A DNA stretch of 64,000 nt from Trinickia violacea (GTDB taxonomy: Bacteria > Pseudomonadota > Gammaproteobacteria > Burkholderiales > Burkholderiaceae): contig NZ_CP040077.1 of assembly GCF_005280735.1 (NCBI RefSeq), positions 1,674,001 through 1,738,000 of the forward strand. Direction: 5' to 3'. A program made the position numbers and the translations under genes. Numbering within the stretch: position 1 is the first letter of the stretch; every line of letters starts with the position of its first letter. The notes below the pieces were generated by a model that was not told the DNA's origin, did no database searches, and saw nothing but the letters and a program-made list of their open reading frames with translations. This document shows positions 27,468-36,927 of this stretch, in pieces.

Positions 27468-28397
27468 ATGTCGAAATCCATCATCATCACCTGCGCGGTA
27501 ACCGGTGGCATTCATACACCCACCATGTCGCCTCATCTTCCGATCACGCCCGCCCAGATCGCAGCGGAATCGATCGCGGCGGCCGAAGCAGGCGCCTCGA
27601 TTATCCATCTGCATGCACGTGATCCGGAAACAGGGCGGCCGACGCCGGACCCGAAAGTATTCATGCAGTTTCTGCCGGTCATTAAGGCGAACTGCGACGC
27701 GATCATCAACGTCTCAACCGGCGGCGGCCTCGGTATGACGCTTGAGCAGCGTCTCGAAGCAGCACTCGTCGCGAAACCCGAGATGGCGTCGCTCAACTGT
27801 GGCTCGCTCAATTTCGGCATTTTCCCGATGCTTCAGAAACATGCCTCATGGAACCACGACTGGGAGCCCGCGTTCCTCGAGATGACGCGTGACTTTGTGT
27901 TCAAGAATACCTTCAAGGACATCGAATACACGCTGCGAGAGCTCGGCGACACACATGGGACGCGCTTCGAGTTCGAGTGCTATGACCTTGGCCACCTATA
28001 TAACCTCGCCTACTTCGCCGACAAAGGTTTGCTGAAGCCGCCGTTCTTCATCCAGATGATTTTCGGAATTCTCGGCGGGATGGGGGCAGATACGGACAAC
28101 CTGAGTCATCTCCACAGCATTGCGCAGCGGCTTTTCGGGGACAACTTCGAATGGTCCGTGCTGGCGGCTGGCCGCAATCAGATGAAGTTCGCAACCCAAT
28201 CTGCCGTCATGGGCGGAAATGTTCGGGTGGGGCTCGAGGACAATCTATACATCGACCGCGGACAACTGGCTGTGTCGAATGCCGACCAAGTAAGAAAAAT
28301 CCGACGCATCGTCGAGGAGCTCGGCTTCACTGTCGCGACGCCAGCGGAGGCGCGCAGGCGCTTGGGCCTGAAGGGCTCGGATCAGGTTGGGTTCTGA
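27468..28397 (+). CDS. cdhC: Beta-keto acid cleavage enzyme, 3-dehydrocarnitine type (CdhC-like)
   Basis: The 309-residue protein belongs to the BKACE (DUF849) family: N-terminal ITCAVTGGIHTPTMSPHLP, the zinc-binding HLHARDPETGRP, VSTGGG, LNCGSLNFG and C-terminal GGNVRVGLEDNLYI. In carnitine catabolism the family member condenses 3-dehydrocarnitine with acetyl-CoA to give betainyl-CoA and acetoacetate. The dehydrogenase (30992) and thioesterase (32131) of that route are downstream, which fixes the assignment better than sequence alone. Confidence 0.87.
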   Translation: MSKSIIITCAVTGGIHTPTMSPHLPITPAQIAAESIAAAEAGASIIHLHARDPETGRPTPDPKVFMQFLPVIKANCDAIINVSTGGGLGMTLEQRLEAALVAKPEMASLNCGSLNFGIFPMLQKHASWNHDWEPAFLEMTRDFVFKNTFKDIEYTLRELGDTHGTRFEFECYDLGHLYNLAYFADKGLLKPPFFIQMIFGILGGMGADTDNLSHLHSIAQRLFGDNFEWSVLAAGRNQMKFATQSAVMGGNVRVGLEDNLYIDRGQLAVSNADQVRKIRRIVEELGFTVATPAEARRRLGLKGSDQVGF

Positions 28398-28440
28398 CGC
28401 CGCAACGAAAACATTCACCGAAAACCCACGAGGTCGAGTC

Positions 28441-29868
28441 GTGCAAACTATGAACCTGATAAATGGCGAACTGGTAGTGGGTGACGGTGAGTCGCTCTCC
28501 GTCGTCAACCCGGCGACAGGTGAATCCATCGTCAACGTGTCGGAGGCGTCTACCGAGCAAGTGAACGCGGCCGCCGCGGCAGCCGCTGCGGCATTCCCGA
28601 GATGGTCCGCGACGCCCCCGAGCACCCGCGCCGGATACCTGTTGGCGCTGGCGGCGGCGATCGAAGAGCACTCAGAGGAACTGGCCGCACTCGAATCATT
28701 AAATTGCGGCAAACCTTTGCACTCGACGAGGTCCGATGAGCTTCCGCTGATCGTCGATGTAATCCGGTTCATGGCCGGCGCAGCGCGTTGCGTTTCCGGC
28801 TCGAACGCCGGCGAGTATGTTAGCGGATTCACGTCTATGATCCGACGCGACCCGGTGGGCGTAGTCGGGTCAATCGCGCCATGGAACTATCCGTTGATGA
28901 TGGCGGCGTGGAAGTTGGCTCCAGCACTCGCGGCCGGTTGCCCGGTGGTCCTTAAGCCGTCCGAGCTTACGCCTCTGACAACACTGCGCGTCGCCGGACT
29001 GGCGGCAGGACTATTTCCAAAAGGCGTTGTCAATGTCGTCGTCGGACGTGGCGCCACAACCGGCAATGCGCTGATCAGCAATCGCCTGCTCGACATGGTT
29101 TCACTTACTGGGGGGCCGGCGACGGCGAGCCGGATTCTTCAGGCATCGTCGCAGCACCTGGTGCATACGCACATGGAGCTAGGCGGGAAAGCACCGGTCA
29201 TCGTCTTCAGCGATGCAGATATGACCGCCGTCGTTGAAGGGATTCGCGGTGTGTCGTTTTTTAACGCCGGACAGGATTGTGCCCAACCGTGCCGGCTCTA
29301 CGTTGAAGAAAAGGTCTACGACAACTTCGTCGCGGACTTGGCGAGTCGCGTCGCGTCGATCGCCCTGGGTAGTCCGAAGGATCCCCGTACGGAAATGGGC
29401 CCCTTGATTTCTGAGCGACATCGCCAACACGTTGCCGGCTTTGTCGACCGGGCGCGCGCGCTGGGTCATACGGAGATCCTGACGGGAGGGCGCGAAGTCT
29501 GGGGTGACGGCTACTTCTACGAACCAACCATCGTTGCGAATGCCCGACAGGGTGACGAAATCGTTCAGCGCGAGGTGTTCGGTCCGGTCATTTCCGTCAC
29601 GCGATTCAGCGGCGCTGAGCAGGCAATCCAGTATGCGAACGATAGCGCCTACGGCTTGGCGTCCTCGATTTGGACGCGTGACGTAGGGAACGCGATGAAA
29701 ATCGCATCTCGATTGCGTTGCGGTATGACTTGGGTGAACGCACATGGCATCGCCACGGCAGAAATGCCGCACGGAGGCATGAAAGCCTCTGGTTATGGAA
29801 GTGACATGTCGGTCTATGCCTTGGAAAACTACACGACCGTACGACACGTGCAGATTTCACATGCATAG
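28441..29868 (+). CDS. NAD(P)-dependent aldehyde dehydrogenase
   Basis: The GTG start (MQTMNLINGELVVGDG) gives 475 residues; the open frame extends 18 codons upstream without family similarity. Catalytic Glu246 (MELGGK), Cys280 (GQDCAQPC) and the PWNYP motif are all present, in contrast to the PutA in this window. The closest family type is gamma-aminobutyraldehyde/betaine aldehyde dehydrogenase (YdcW-like). Between the oxygenase and its reductase it could oxidise malic or succinic semialdehyde left after trimethylamine release, or an aminoaldehyde precursor. Confidence 0.88.
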   Translation: MQTMNLINGELVVGDGESLSVVNPATGESIVNVSEASTEQVNAAAAAAAAAFPRWSATPPSTRAGYLLALAAAIEEHSEELAALESLNCGKPLHSTRSDELPLIVDVIRFMAGAARCVSGSNAGEYVSGFTSMIRRDPVGVVGSIAPWNYPLMMAAWKLAPALAAGCPVVLKPSELTPLTTLRVAGLAAGLFPKGVVNVVVGRGATTGNALISNRLLDMVSLTGGPATASRILQASSQHLVHTHMELGGKAPVIVFSDADMTAVVEGIRGVSFFNAGQDCAQPCRLYVEEKVYDNFVADLASRVASIALGSPKDPRTEMGPLISERHRQHVAGFVDRARALGHTEILTGGREVWGDGYFYEPTIVANARQGDEIVQREVFGPVISVTRFSGAEQAIQYANDSAYGLASSIWTRDVGNAMKIASRLRCGMTWVNAHGIATAEMPHGGMKASGYGSDMSVYALENYTTVRHVQISHA

Positions 29869-29941
29869 GCGGAAGCCTTCGGGAGAACGGGTTTCGACAT
29901 TCGAGCGCACCCGCTTACCTGGCACCCCCGATCCAGAGGTA

Positions 29942-30925
29942 ATGACGATGCAACATCAGACCGGAACATTGGACAAACAAACGCTCATCGTGCGAGCTGT
30001 GACCGACGAGGCGAACGGAATTCGAAGCTACGAACTGACACGAGAGGACTATACCGATCTTCCCGCGTACGCTCCCGGTGCGCATGTCGCGGTCCATCTG
30101 GGTAATGGAATTACCCGTCAATATTCGCTTTATGACGAGCCCGGCGTTCGGAATGCCTACAGGATCGCCGTGCTGAAGGATCCGGCAAGCCGCGGAGGTT
30201 CCCGATTTCTACATGACGAAGTTGCGGTTGGAGAACAATTGCAAGTCAGTGGACCGTTCAACAATTTTCCGATGGCCGCGAGCGCGACTTCCGCATTGCT
30301 GATCGCAGGCGGAATCGGAATCACGCCGATCATGTCGATGGCGTACCGTCTACATCGGGACGGAAAGCCGTTTGCCTTGCACTACTGCGCGCGTTACGAA
30401 AAGGACGCCGCGTTCGTCGAATTCTTGCAGAGGGCCGCCCCATTCAAGGACTGTGTGCATATGCATTTCGATGGCGGCGATCCCCGAAAGGGTCTCGACG
30501 TGAAAGCGCTGCTAGTTGATGTCGTGCAAGGGCGCCACGTCTATTGTTGCGGACCTGGCGGGCTGATGCGCGCCGTTGAGACAGCAGCATCGCATTGGCC
30601 GAGCGGCTCGGTTCATTTCGAGCGGTTCTCTGCCGACAAGCGAGAGGTGACGAAGAGCATACCCTTTCGGATCTACCTGCGCAGATCCGGCGTGGAGCTC
30701 GAGGTGCCTGCCGACAAAAGCATTCTTGACGTGTTGAAGCAGGCTGGCTTCAACGTCAACACCGTGTGCGAGCAAGGTGTCTGTGGAGCATGCTTAACGG
30801 ATGTGGTTGAGGGCGTGCCTGAGCATCGAGATCACGTGCTGACAGAGGAAGAGAAGCGCTTGAATGACGTGATGGCCGTTTGCTGTTCCCGATCGAAAAC
30901 GGCTCGACTCGTTTTGGACGTATGA
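29942..30925 (+). CDS. cntB: CntB/YeaX-type oxygenase reductase
   Basis: The start at 29942, after AGAGG, gives 327 residues; the frame reaches further back into the aldehyde dehydrogenase gene. Domains in order: FMN/FAD-binding (RQYSLYDEPG), NAD-binding (LIAGGIGITPIMSMAYRL, YCCGPGGLM) and C-terminal plant-type 2Fe-2S ferredoxin (CEQGVCGACLTDV, then AVCCSRSKT). This is the phthalate-dioxygenase-reductase layout of CntB/YeaX. It is the electron donor partner of the oxygenase at 26137. Confidence 0.88.
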   Translation: MTMQHQTGTLDKQTLIVRAVTDEANGIRSYELTREDYTDLPAYAPGAHVAVHLGNGITRQYSLYDEPGVRNAYRIAVLKDPASRGGSRFLHDEVAVGEQLQVSGPFNNFPMAASATSALLIAGGIGITPIMSMAYRLHRDGKPFALHYCARYEKDAAFVEFLQRAAPFKDCVHMHFDGGDPRKGLDVKALLVDVVQGRHVYCCGPGGLMRAVETAASHWPSGSVHFERFSADKREVTKSIPFRIYLRRSGVELEVPADKSILDVLKQAGFNVNTVCEQGVCGACLTDVVEGVPEHRDHVLTEEEKRLNDVMAVCCSRSKTARLVLDV

Positions 30926-30937
30926 CAGCCCCGGATT

Positions 30938-30954
30938 GGCGGGCATAACCCGCC
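30938..30954. other. Short hairpin before cdhA
   Basis: GGCGGG-CATAA-CCCGCC forms a 6-bp GC stem 12 nt after the reductase stop. It may attenuate or terminate read-through, with cdhA then served by its own promoter. Confidence 0.4.
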
Positions 30955-30963
30955 TGTTCCCCG

Positions 30964-30975
30964 GTATTTAAATAC
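30964..30975. promoter_or_regulatory. 12-bp palindrome upstream of cdhA
   Basis: GTATTTAAATAC is a perfect palindrome 16 nt before the start of the carnitine dehydrogenase gene and just after a hairpin. It could be an operator or the AT-rich core of a promoter. Confidence 0.4.
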
Positions 30976-30991
30976 AGGATGGTAGAAAGCA

Positions 30992-31993
30992 ATGAGCGAT
31001 ATACGCAAACTTCCCCAAGGCATCGAAGTCGTGGGCGTTCTGGGAGCCGGCACGATCGGAGCAAGCTGGGCTGCACTGTTTCTTGCGGCGGGGCTAGAGG
31101 TCGACGTTTACGATTCCTCTCCAGAGGCGGAAGCGTTTGTTCGGAACTACATCCGCCATGCATGGCCGAGTCTTGAGCGTCTGGGGCTGACCGCATCGGG
31201 TAACCCTGAGCGCGTGCGCTTCATGCAGACGCCGGAGGAAGCCGTGGCCCGTGCCCAGTTCGTCCAGGAAAGCGTGCCGGAGAAGATTGAGATTAAGCAC
31301 GAACTGTACAGGCGCATTGAGGATCGTCTCGATCCTCGTGCTGTGGTCTGTTCCAGCGCCTCGGGCCTTTTGGTGAGAGAAATGCAGTCAGGATGGAAGA
31401 ATCCGGGTCGCTTCATCCTCGGCCACCCGTTCAATCCACCTCATCTGATTCCTCTGGTCGAACTGCTCGGAAACGAGAAAACCGAACCGGGCGTGCTGGA
31501 GTTGGCTGAACAGTTTTACGCGGCGTGCGGGAAAACTACGATTCGCGTCAACAAGGAAGTGCCCGGGCATGTCGCCAATCGGCTACAGGCCGCGCTCTGG
31601 CGCGAAGCAATCCATCTGGTGGTCGAAGGTGTGGCCACGGTTGAGGACGTCGACAAGGCGGTGTATGCGGGGCCTGGTCTCCGTTGGTCGGTCATGGGGC
31701 CGCACATGCTGTTCAATCTCGGCAGCGGCGGTCATGGTCTCGGCGTCTTCTGTGAGCGCTTTGCTCCTTCGTTCCATCGCTGGTGGGCGGATCTTGGCAA
31801 TCCGCAGCTCGACGGGAAGACTATCCAGACACTAGTTGACGGCGTCAAGGCGGAAGAAGACGACAGGAGCTTCCACGAATTGGCAGCGGAGCGCGACCGC
31901 AAGATCGTCGAAGCGAGCCGTGCAATCAAGGAGTCGGAATCCCGGATGTCTGCGGTCGACATCGTAGGCGAACGGAAGATTGGAGCCCGGTGA
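30992..31993 (+). CDS. cdhA: L-carnitine dehydrogenase
   Basis: The 333-residue protein has an N-terminal Rossmann fold (GVLGAGTIGASWAALFLAAG, residues 15-34) and the 3-hydroxyacyl-CoA dehydrogenase catalytic segment GHPFNPPHLIPLVELL with His145, followed by a helical C-terminal domain (EVPGHVANRLQAALWREAIH). Length and pattern (CSSASGLLVREMQ, GPGLRWSVMGPHMLFNLGS) match NAD-dependent L-carnitine dehydrogenases, which make 3-dehydrocarnitine. It stands between the reductase and the thioesterase and feeds CdhC. Confidence 0.9.
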   Translation: MSDIRKLPQGIEVVGVLGAGTIGASWAALFLAAGLEVDVYDSSPEAEAFVRNYIRHAWPSLERLGLTASGNPERVRFMQTPEEAVARAQFVQESVPEKIEIKHELYRRIEDRLDPRAVVCSSASGLLVREMQSGWKNPGRFILGHPFNPPHLIPLVELLGNEKTEPGVLELAEQFYAACGKTTIRVNKEVPGHVANRLQAALWREAIHLVVEGVATVEDVDKAVYAGPGLRWSVMGPHMLFNLGSGGHGLGVFCERFAPSFHRWWADLGNPQLDGKTIQTLVDGVKAEEDDRSFHELAAERDRKIVEASRAIKESESRMSAVDIVGERKIGAR

Positions 31994-32130
31994 CCGCGAA
32001 CGGAGATGTTGGAAAAGTCGATCGATATGCTGCTGCGCCGAGTATGCCACGGGCGCAATCCGATGGCGATCGGGGCGCAGCGGTCGACGCCCGGCATATA
32101 CCGGTGCGACAAAGCGCGGGATAAGACGAG

Positions 32131-32610
32131 ATGAACGACGAACCAGTTGTCTATGCAGGAAAAGTCCTCGAGAAATGGATCGACTACAACGAGCATATGA
32201 ACGACGCTTGCTATGTCAGCGTGTTCAGCGAGTCGATCGACAACCTGATGGACTACATTGGAATCGATGAGAAGTTCAGGGCATTTGAGGGTGTATCGAT
32301 CTATACGCTGCAGACGTCCGTGCACTATCTGAAGGAACTCGGCCTGGGCGGTTCGCTTGCAGTCTCGGCACGTTTGCTCGAATACGACAGTAAGAAATTG
32401 CGGGTGTTTCTGACCATGGGAGATCCATCATTCGCTGAGCACTTTGCAACGATGGAAGCCTTGCTCTTGCACGTGGACATGACCGTGCGGCGAAGTTCGC
32501 CGTTTCGGACGAAAACCCTGGAGAAGATCGGGGCGCTCTTTGCCGCTCAGCGGGAAAAGCCGTGGCCGGCGCGCGCGGGCGAGGGAATATCGTTGCAGAA
32601 AGGACGCTGA
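32131..32610 (+). CDS. cdhB: Hot-dog thioesterase, betainyl-CoA type (CdhB-like)
   Basis: The 159-residue protein has the hot-dog thioesterase start (WIDYNEHMNDACYVSVFSES) and the beta segment VHYLKELGLGGSLAVSARLLE. In carnitine degradation this subunit hydrolyses betainyl-CoA to glycine betaine and CoA. The gene follows cdhA by 137 nt. It completes the carnitine-to-glycine-betaine route; the enzymes that would degrade glycine betaine further are not beside it, unless the Rieske enzymes of this window act on it. Confidence 0.85.
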   Translation: MNDEPVVYAGKVLEKWIDYNEHMNDACYVSVFSESIDNLMDYIGIDEKFRAFEGVSIYTLQTSVHYLKELGLGGSLAVSARLLEYDSKKLRVFLTMGDPSFAEHFATMEALLLHVDMTVRRSSPFRTKTLEKIGALFAAQREKPWPARAGEGISLQKGR

Positions 32611-32740
32611 TTCGTGTTCAATCGCGTCCCGGAAAAGGCACCGGTTGCGGGTAAGCTGAGAGCCCGCGACGGATGGACGATTGGTGAATATGGGCATTTC
32701 ACCTGTACGACTGATTTCAGTCACAAGAGATACATCCGAT

Positions 32741-33646
32741 ATGATTAGTCGAACGAGACATCTTCCGCCGCTATCGTATCTAGCCGCATTTGAGGCGGCG
32801 GCTCGGCACGAGAGTTTCACGAGTGCTGCCGATGAGCTGTGCGTGACGCAAAGCGCGGTTAGCCGACAAATCCGCCTGCTCGAGGAGACGCTCGGCTGCG
32901 CGCTGTTTGTCCGTTTGCACAAGTCGGTAACGCTCACTGAAGCGGGACGAAAATTCCAGCGGACCGTTAATGCGGCGCTGGAACTGCTGGCCGCTGCCGC
33001 ATACGCGCTGAGAGTCGAGGCGTCATCTTCGACGGTCACGGTGTCGACCGACTTGGCGTTTGCGTCGCACTGGCTGATTCCTCGCCTGCCGCAGTTTCGC
33101 TCCGAGCATCCCGAAATTGTCATTCACGTCGACGCCTCCGACGAGGACACGAAGCAAATCAGGAAAGGGGCAGATCTCGCGATTCAATTTGGCGATGGCT
33201 ACTGGCCAGCGTGTAACGCGCGATTCTTGCTCGAGGAAGAAATATTTCCGGTGTGTGCCCCCGCGTATCTGTCTCGAGTCGCACCGATGGAGCGAACGCA
33301 AGATCTTTTGCGGGCGACGCTGATCCATCTGGAGACGCGCCATTGGGACTGGATGGATTGGACGACCTGGTTTGCGCACAACGACATTATTCTGACCGAA
33401 CAACGGCAAGACCTCTACATCAACAACTATCCGGCTGTTTTGCAGGCCGCCATAAGCGGGCAAGGTATCGCAATGGGGTGGCGATACCTTGCCGATGACA
33501 TGTTGTCAACCGGGGTGCTCGTCCGACCCATCGAGACTTCGGTTCGTACCGGACAGGGCTTTTATCTCTTGCACCCGAGCGACAGCTTATTGACCCCTGA
33601 GGCGAAAGTGTTTTGCGATTGGATAGTCCAACAATGCACGAAATAG
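32741..33646 (+). CDS. LysR family transcriptional regulator (GcvA-like)
   Basis: From MISRTRHLPPLSYLAAFEAA the product is 301 residues with the HTH (HESFTSAADELCVTQSAV, SRQIRLLEETLGCALF) and a LysR effector domain. Upstream codons to 32681 are open but atypical for the family. It is co-directional with the carnitine genes and followed by a second regulator of another class, so the locus may answer to two signals. Confidence 0.87.
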   Translation: MISRTRHLPPLSYLAAFEAAARHESFTSAADELCVTQSAVSRQIRLLEETLGCALFVRLHKSVTLTEAGRKFQRTVNAALELLAAAAYALRVEASSSTVTVSTDLAFASHWLIPRLPQFRSEHPEIVIHVDASDEDTKQIRKGADLAIQFGDGYWPACNARFLLEEEIFPVCAPAYLSRVAPMERTQDLLRATLIHLETRHWDWMDWTTWFAHNDIILTEQRQDLYINNYPAVLQAAISGQGIAMGWRYLADDMLSTGVLVRPIETSVRTGQGFYLLHPSDSLLTPEAKVFCDWIVQQCTK

Positions 33647-33723
33647 CACCGACTACGGCCGACCGTTGAAGACGAATCAAAGCTGACCCCGGCACCATAA
33701 CATTTCGATGCGTCCAGGATTGT

Positions 33724-34689
33724 TTGATGAATACGCTATTTGAGCATTACGGATTCCTCATCTTGCAAAAGTATTCGATGATTGCGCTGACCAGCGCGAT
33801 CGAGGCACTTCGCATGGCAAATCAACTTCTCCAGTCGAATCACTACCGGTGGTCCATCTATTCGGTTGACGACCGGACGACGTACGCCAGCAATGGCCTC
33901 GCTGCGGGACCGGCTCGGCCGATGGATTTGGCGCGGCCATTGCCGGACATCGTATTCGTCTGTGGGGGTTGGGACGTGCGTGACGCGGTGGATGGTGGCG
34001 CAACTCAACTGCTTCGGTTGTTGGCCGAACGTGGCGTCGCGCTGGGTGGTCTGTGCACGGGCGCCTACGCACTGATGGCGTGCGGTCTCTTGAAAGAATA
34101 CCGATGCGCGGTTCACTGGGAAGTGCTTTCGGAATTGCATGCTGAGTTTCCCGACGTTCGTTTCGTCGACGAACTCTTTGCCATTGATCGCGACCGGATT
34201 ACATGTACTGGCGGTACGGCACCTTTGGACTTGATGCTTCATCTGATCACCGAAGACCTAGGGCAAGGCATCGCCCGAAATATCTCGGAGCAGTTCTCGA
34301 TCGAGTGTCTCAGAACAGTCTCGGATCCGCAGCCGATACCCGTCGCCTCGCGCGTAGGTTTTTCCCGCGGCGAGTTAATCGAATCGGTCCGTTTGATGGA
34401 GGCAAATATCGATGAACCCCTTAGTGTTCCCGAGTTGGCCAGTCTGGCGGGCGTATCGGAGCGCAAACTGCAGCGAGTTTTTAAGGAGTCTTTAAGTGCG
34501 ACTCCGCATGAATACTATGTCGGCATTCGATTGAGGCACGCGCGGAAATTGATCCGGTACTCGAATATGTCGATCGAAAGAGTCAGCCAGGAGTGCGGCT
34601 TTCGCAACGGGCCGAATTTCAGCCGTGCCTTTCGGTCTTTCTTTGGTTATGCGCCAAGCGACGAGCGGCGAGCCAAGGAATCCTGCTAG
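33724..34689 (+). CDS. cdhR: GlxA/CdhR-type AraC family regulator
   Basis: The 321-residue protein has an N-terminal DJ-1/PfpI-like (GATase1) sensor domain (about 1-180, with GGLCTGAYALMACGLL) and a C-terminal AraC double HTH (about 225-318: VPELASLAGVSERKLQRVF, SQECGFRNGPNFSRAF). This is the architecture of CdhR, GbdR and ArgR-type regulators of quaternary-amine genes. Adjacent to cdhCAB and a CaiX-like gene, it is most likely the carnitine-responsive activator. A decayed relative lies at 45886-46126. Confidence 0.85.
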   Translation: MMNTLFEHYGFLILQKYSMIALTSAIEALRMANQLLQSNHYRWSIYSVDDRTTYASNGLAAGPARPMDLARPLPDIVFVCGGWDVRDAVDGGATQLLRLLAERGVALGGLCTGAYALMACGLLKEYRCAVHWEVLSELHAEFPDVRFVDELFAIDRDRITCTGGTAPLDLMLHLITEDLGQGIARNISEQFSIECLRTVSDPQPIPVASRVGFSRGELIESVRLMEANIDEPLSVPELASLAGVSERKLQRVFKESLSATPHEYYVGIRLRHARKLIRYSNMSIERVSQECGFRNGPNFSRAFRSFFGYAPSDERRAKESC

Positions 34690-34741
34690 TTGACGGCGGC
34701 CGGATCTTTTTCAATTCAATGACACAAGATGAGGTAACACC

Positions 34742-35692
34742 ATGAATCGAGTTGGTATGGCAGCCTTAGCGGCCACCCTATGGGTCTCGGCGATGACCAT
34801 TCCTGCACGTGCCGCTGAACCCGCGACTTGCAAGAACGTCCACATGGCGGATGTCGGTTGGACCGACATCGCCGCGACTACCGGGCTCGCATCCACCATG
34901 CTGTCAGCACTGGGGTATACGCCATCGAAGACCATCGCATCGGTACCGATTACGTTTGCGGGGATAAAGAGTAAGCAGATCGATCTCTTTCTGGGTTACT
35001 GGTCACCTTCGATGGATCCGATCATCGAACCGTTCGTAAAGAGCGGGTCAGTCAAAGTTCTCCAGACACCCAACCTGACGGGTGCCAAGTTCACATTGGC
35101 GGTTCCTGACTATGTCTATCAAGGCGGGCTGAAGACCTTCGCTGACCTAGCCAAATATGCGGATAAATTGCAGTACCGAATTTACGGAATCGAGCCCGGA
35201 AACGATGGCAATCAGTTGATCGACAAGATGATCAAGACTAACAAGGACGGCATCGGGAAGTTCAAGCTGGTCGAGTCGAGTGAGGCGGGCATGCTTGTAC
35301 AGGTAAACCGCGCTTTGCGGGACAAGCAGTGGATCGTTTTCCTGGCATGGGAACCTCATCCGATGAACGCACAGATGAAAATCAATTATCTCGCTGGCGG
35401 CGATGACGTTTTCGGTCCCAACTACGGCGAGGCCAAGGTTTATACGGTAGAGCCGCCTGACTACGCCGAACGCTGTCCGAACGTCGCGAAGTTTGCCTCA
35501 AACCTGCAGTTTACGACCACGATGGAGAACCATCTGATGATCCCGATCATGAACCGAGAGGATCCCAATACGGCTGCGGCTGAGTGGATCAAGGCCAATC
35601 CTCAGGTGTTGGATAAGTGGCTCGCAGGTGTGACAACCATTGATGGCAAGCCGGGCCTTCCTGCCGTGAAAGCGTATCTGTCATCGCACTAG
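34742..35692 (+). CDS. caiX: Periplasmic quaternary-amine binding protein (CaiX/ChoX-like)
   Basis: The 316-residue protein has a signal peptide (cleavage near ARAAEP, residues 22-26) and an OpuAC/ProX-type fold: VHMADVGWTDIAATTG, DLFLGYWSPSMDP, VFLAWEPHPMN. Tryptophan/tyrosine-rich motifs of this kind form the aromatic cage for trimethylammonium groups. In Pseudomonas the carnitine-binding CaiX is encoded beside the cdh genes. Its likely ATPase and permease are 8 kb away at 43735-45856. A ribosome site (GAGGTAAC) precedes the ATG. Confidence 0.87.
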   Translation: MNRVGMAALAATLWVSAMTIPARAAEPATCKNVHMADVGWTDIAATTGLASTMLSALGYTPSKTIASVPITFAGIKSKQIDLFLGYWSPSMDPIIEPFVKSGSVKVLQTPNLTGAKFTLAVPDYVYQGGLKTFADLAKYADKLQYRIYGIEPGNDGNQLIDKMIKTNKDGIGKFKLVESSEAGMLVQVNRALRDKQWIVFLAWEPHPMNAQMKINYLAGGDDVFGPNYGEAKVYTVEPPDYAERCPNVAKFASNLQFTTTMENHLMIPIMNREDPNTAAAEWIKANPQVLDKWLAGVTTIDGKPGLPAVKAYLSSH

Positions 35693-35924
35693 CGAGGTGA
35701 AAAACAATGGATTCAACGTTGCCTGGGGGCTGGTCTTGAATCATGTAAGAGCGGCTCGTCTCAGGCTATCTCTTCCATCACGTCTTTTCGATTGTTTTCG
35801 ATGGAACGGGTAACGCGGTAGCGAATTTAGCGAATCTCACATTCCGGCATTGTAGGAATCTGCCCGAGAGGCACGTGCGGCGTGACGTTCTTGCGGTAGC
35901 GCTTTTCAAATCGAGGAGTGCAGT

Positions 35925-36680
35925 ATGAGTTCGAATCTGACAAACAAGGTTGCTTTGGTGACCGGTGGTCTCGGTGGTATTGGTCGAGCTATCTGTGCTC
36001 GGTTTGTGAAGGAAGGAGCGACCGTATTCGCGGCGGACCTCGCCGATGCCGAGAGCGCTCCGGGCACGACGTTCGTCAAGCTCGATGTGAGTGTCGAGGA
36101 AGATGTGCGAAAGGTGATGCGCGTCATTCACGAGCGCTGTGGGAAGCTCGACATTCTGGTCAATGCTGCGGGCATCGAGATTGAAAAGACCATTGAGGAG
36201 ACCAGCCTGTCGGAGTGGAACCGAATCTTTTCGATCAATGTTACTGGCACTTTTCTTGTCTCTAAGTATGCCCTCGCGCTGATGCGCAAAGGTGGGGCAG
36301 CAAGCATCATCAACTTCGGTTCATACGATGGATTTATCGCAGACCCGGGTTTGGCGGCCTATTGCGCCACCAAGGGTGCGGTGCATGCGCTGACACGGGC
36401 AGTGGCTTGCGACCATGGTCCGGAAGGTATTCGTGTCAATGCGATCTGTCCTGGCTATATCGATACACCGATGTTGCGGGGCTTTTTTCGTGATTACGGT
36501 GATATCGAAAGCCTCGAAACCGCAGTACGTAACGTCCACCCGATACGCCGGTACGGTACGCCGGATGATGTCGCAAACCTCGTTAACTGGCTAACTTCCG
36601 ACGAAGCGAAGTATGCATCGGGGCAGCTTTGGATACTCGATGGTGGACTGTCCGCACAGGTTCAGCAAATGAGGCTGTAG
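35925..36680 (+). CDS. Short-chain dehydrogenase/reductase
   Basis: The 251-residue protein has the classical SDR motifs TGGLGGIG (NAD(P) binding), NAAGIE, the serine in NFGSYDG, YCATKG (Tyr-x3-Lys) and the C-terminal GQLWILDGG. GAGGAG precedes the ATG. The acidic residue after the second strand (AADLADAE) suggests NAD rather than NADP. A role in oxidising a hydroxylated carnitine-related intermediate is possible, but the substrate cannot be read from sequence. The other SDR is at 46182. Confidence 0.85.
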   Translation: MSSNLTNKVALVTGGLGGIGRAICARFVKEGATVFAADLADAESAPGTTFVKLDVSVEEDVRKVMRVIHERCGKLDILVNAAGIEIEKTIEETSLSEWNRIFSINVTGTFLVSKYALALMRKGGAASIINFGSYDGFIADPGLAAYCATKGAVHALTRAVACDHGPEGIRVNAICPGYIDTPMLRGFFRDYGDIESLETAVRNVHPIRRYGTPDDVANLVNWLTSDEAKYASGQLWILDGGLSAQVQQMRL

Positions 36681-36927
36681 GTGACGCTAAGCGCGATGAA
36701 GGAGCGCTTGGCACTTTAACGATGGCTGGGGAGGCTGCGCAATTCGTCAATGTAAAGTCGCAAAACAGCAGTACCTGAGATTTTTTCGAGACGATTATCT
36801 GAGTACAGGTGCCCCACTTAGACGCGCCTTATCTTCCGAAATTTTCGATGTGATGGCCGCCGCGGACGGGCAGCTAGCACTTGTATTGTCTATAAAAACC
36901 GAGGCAGGTGACTGGAAGGAGCAATTC

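Noticed and set aside
36721..36800. Possible terminator or small RNA after the first SDR gene
   Set aside because: A T-run (TTTTTT near 36781) is present but no preceding stable stem was found.
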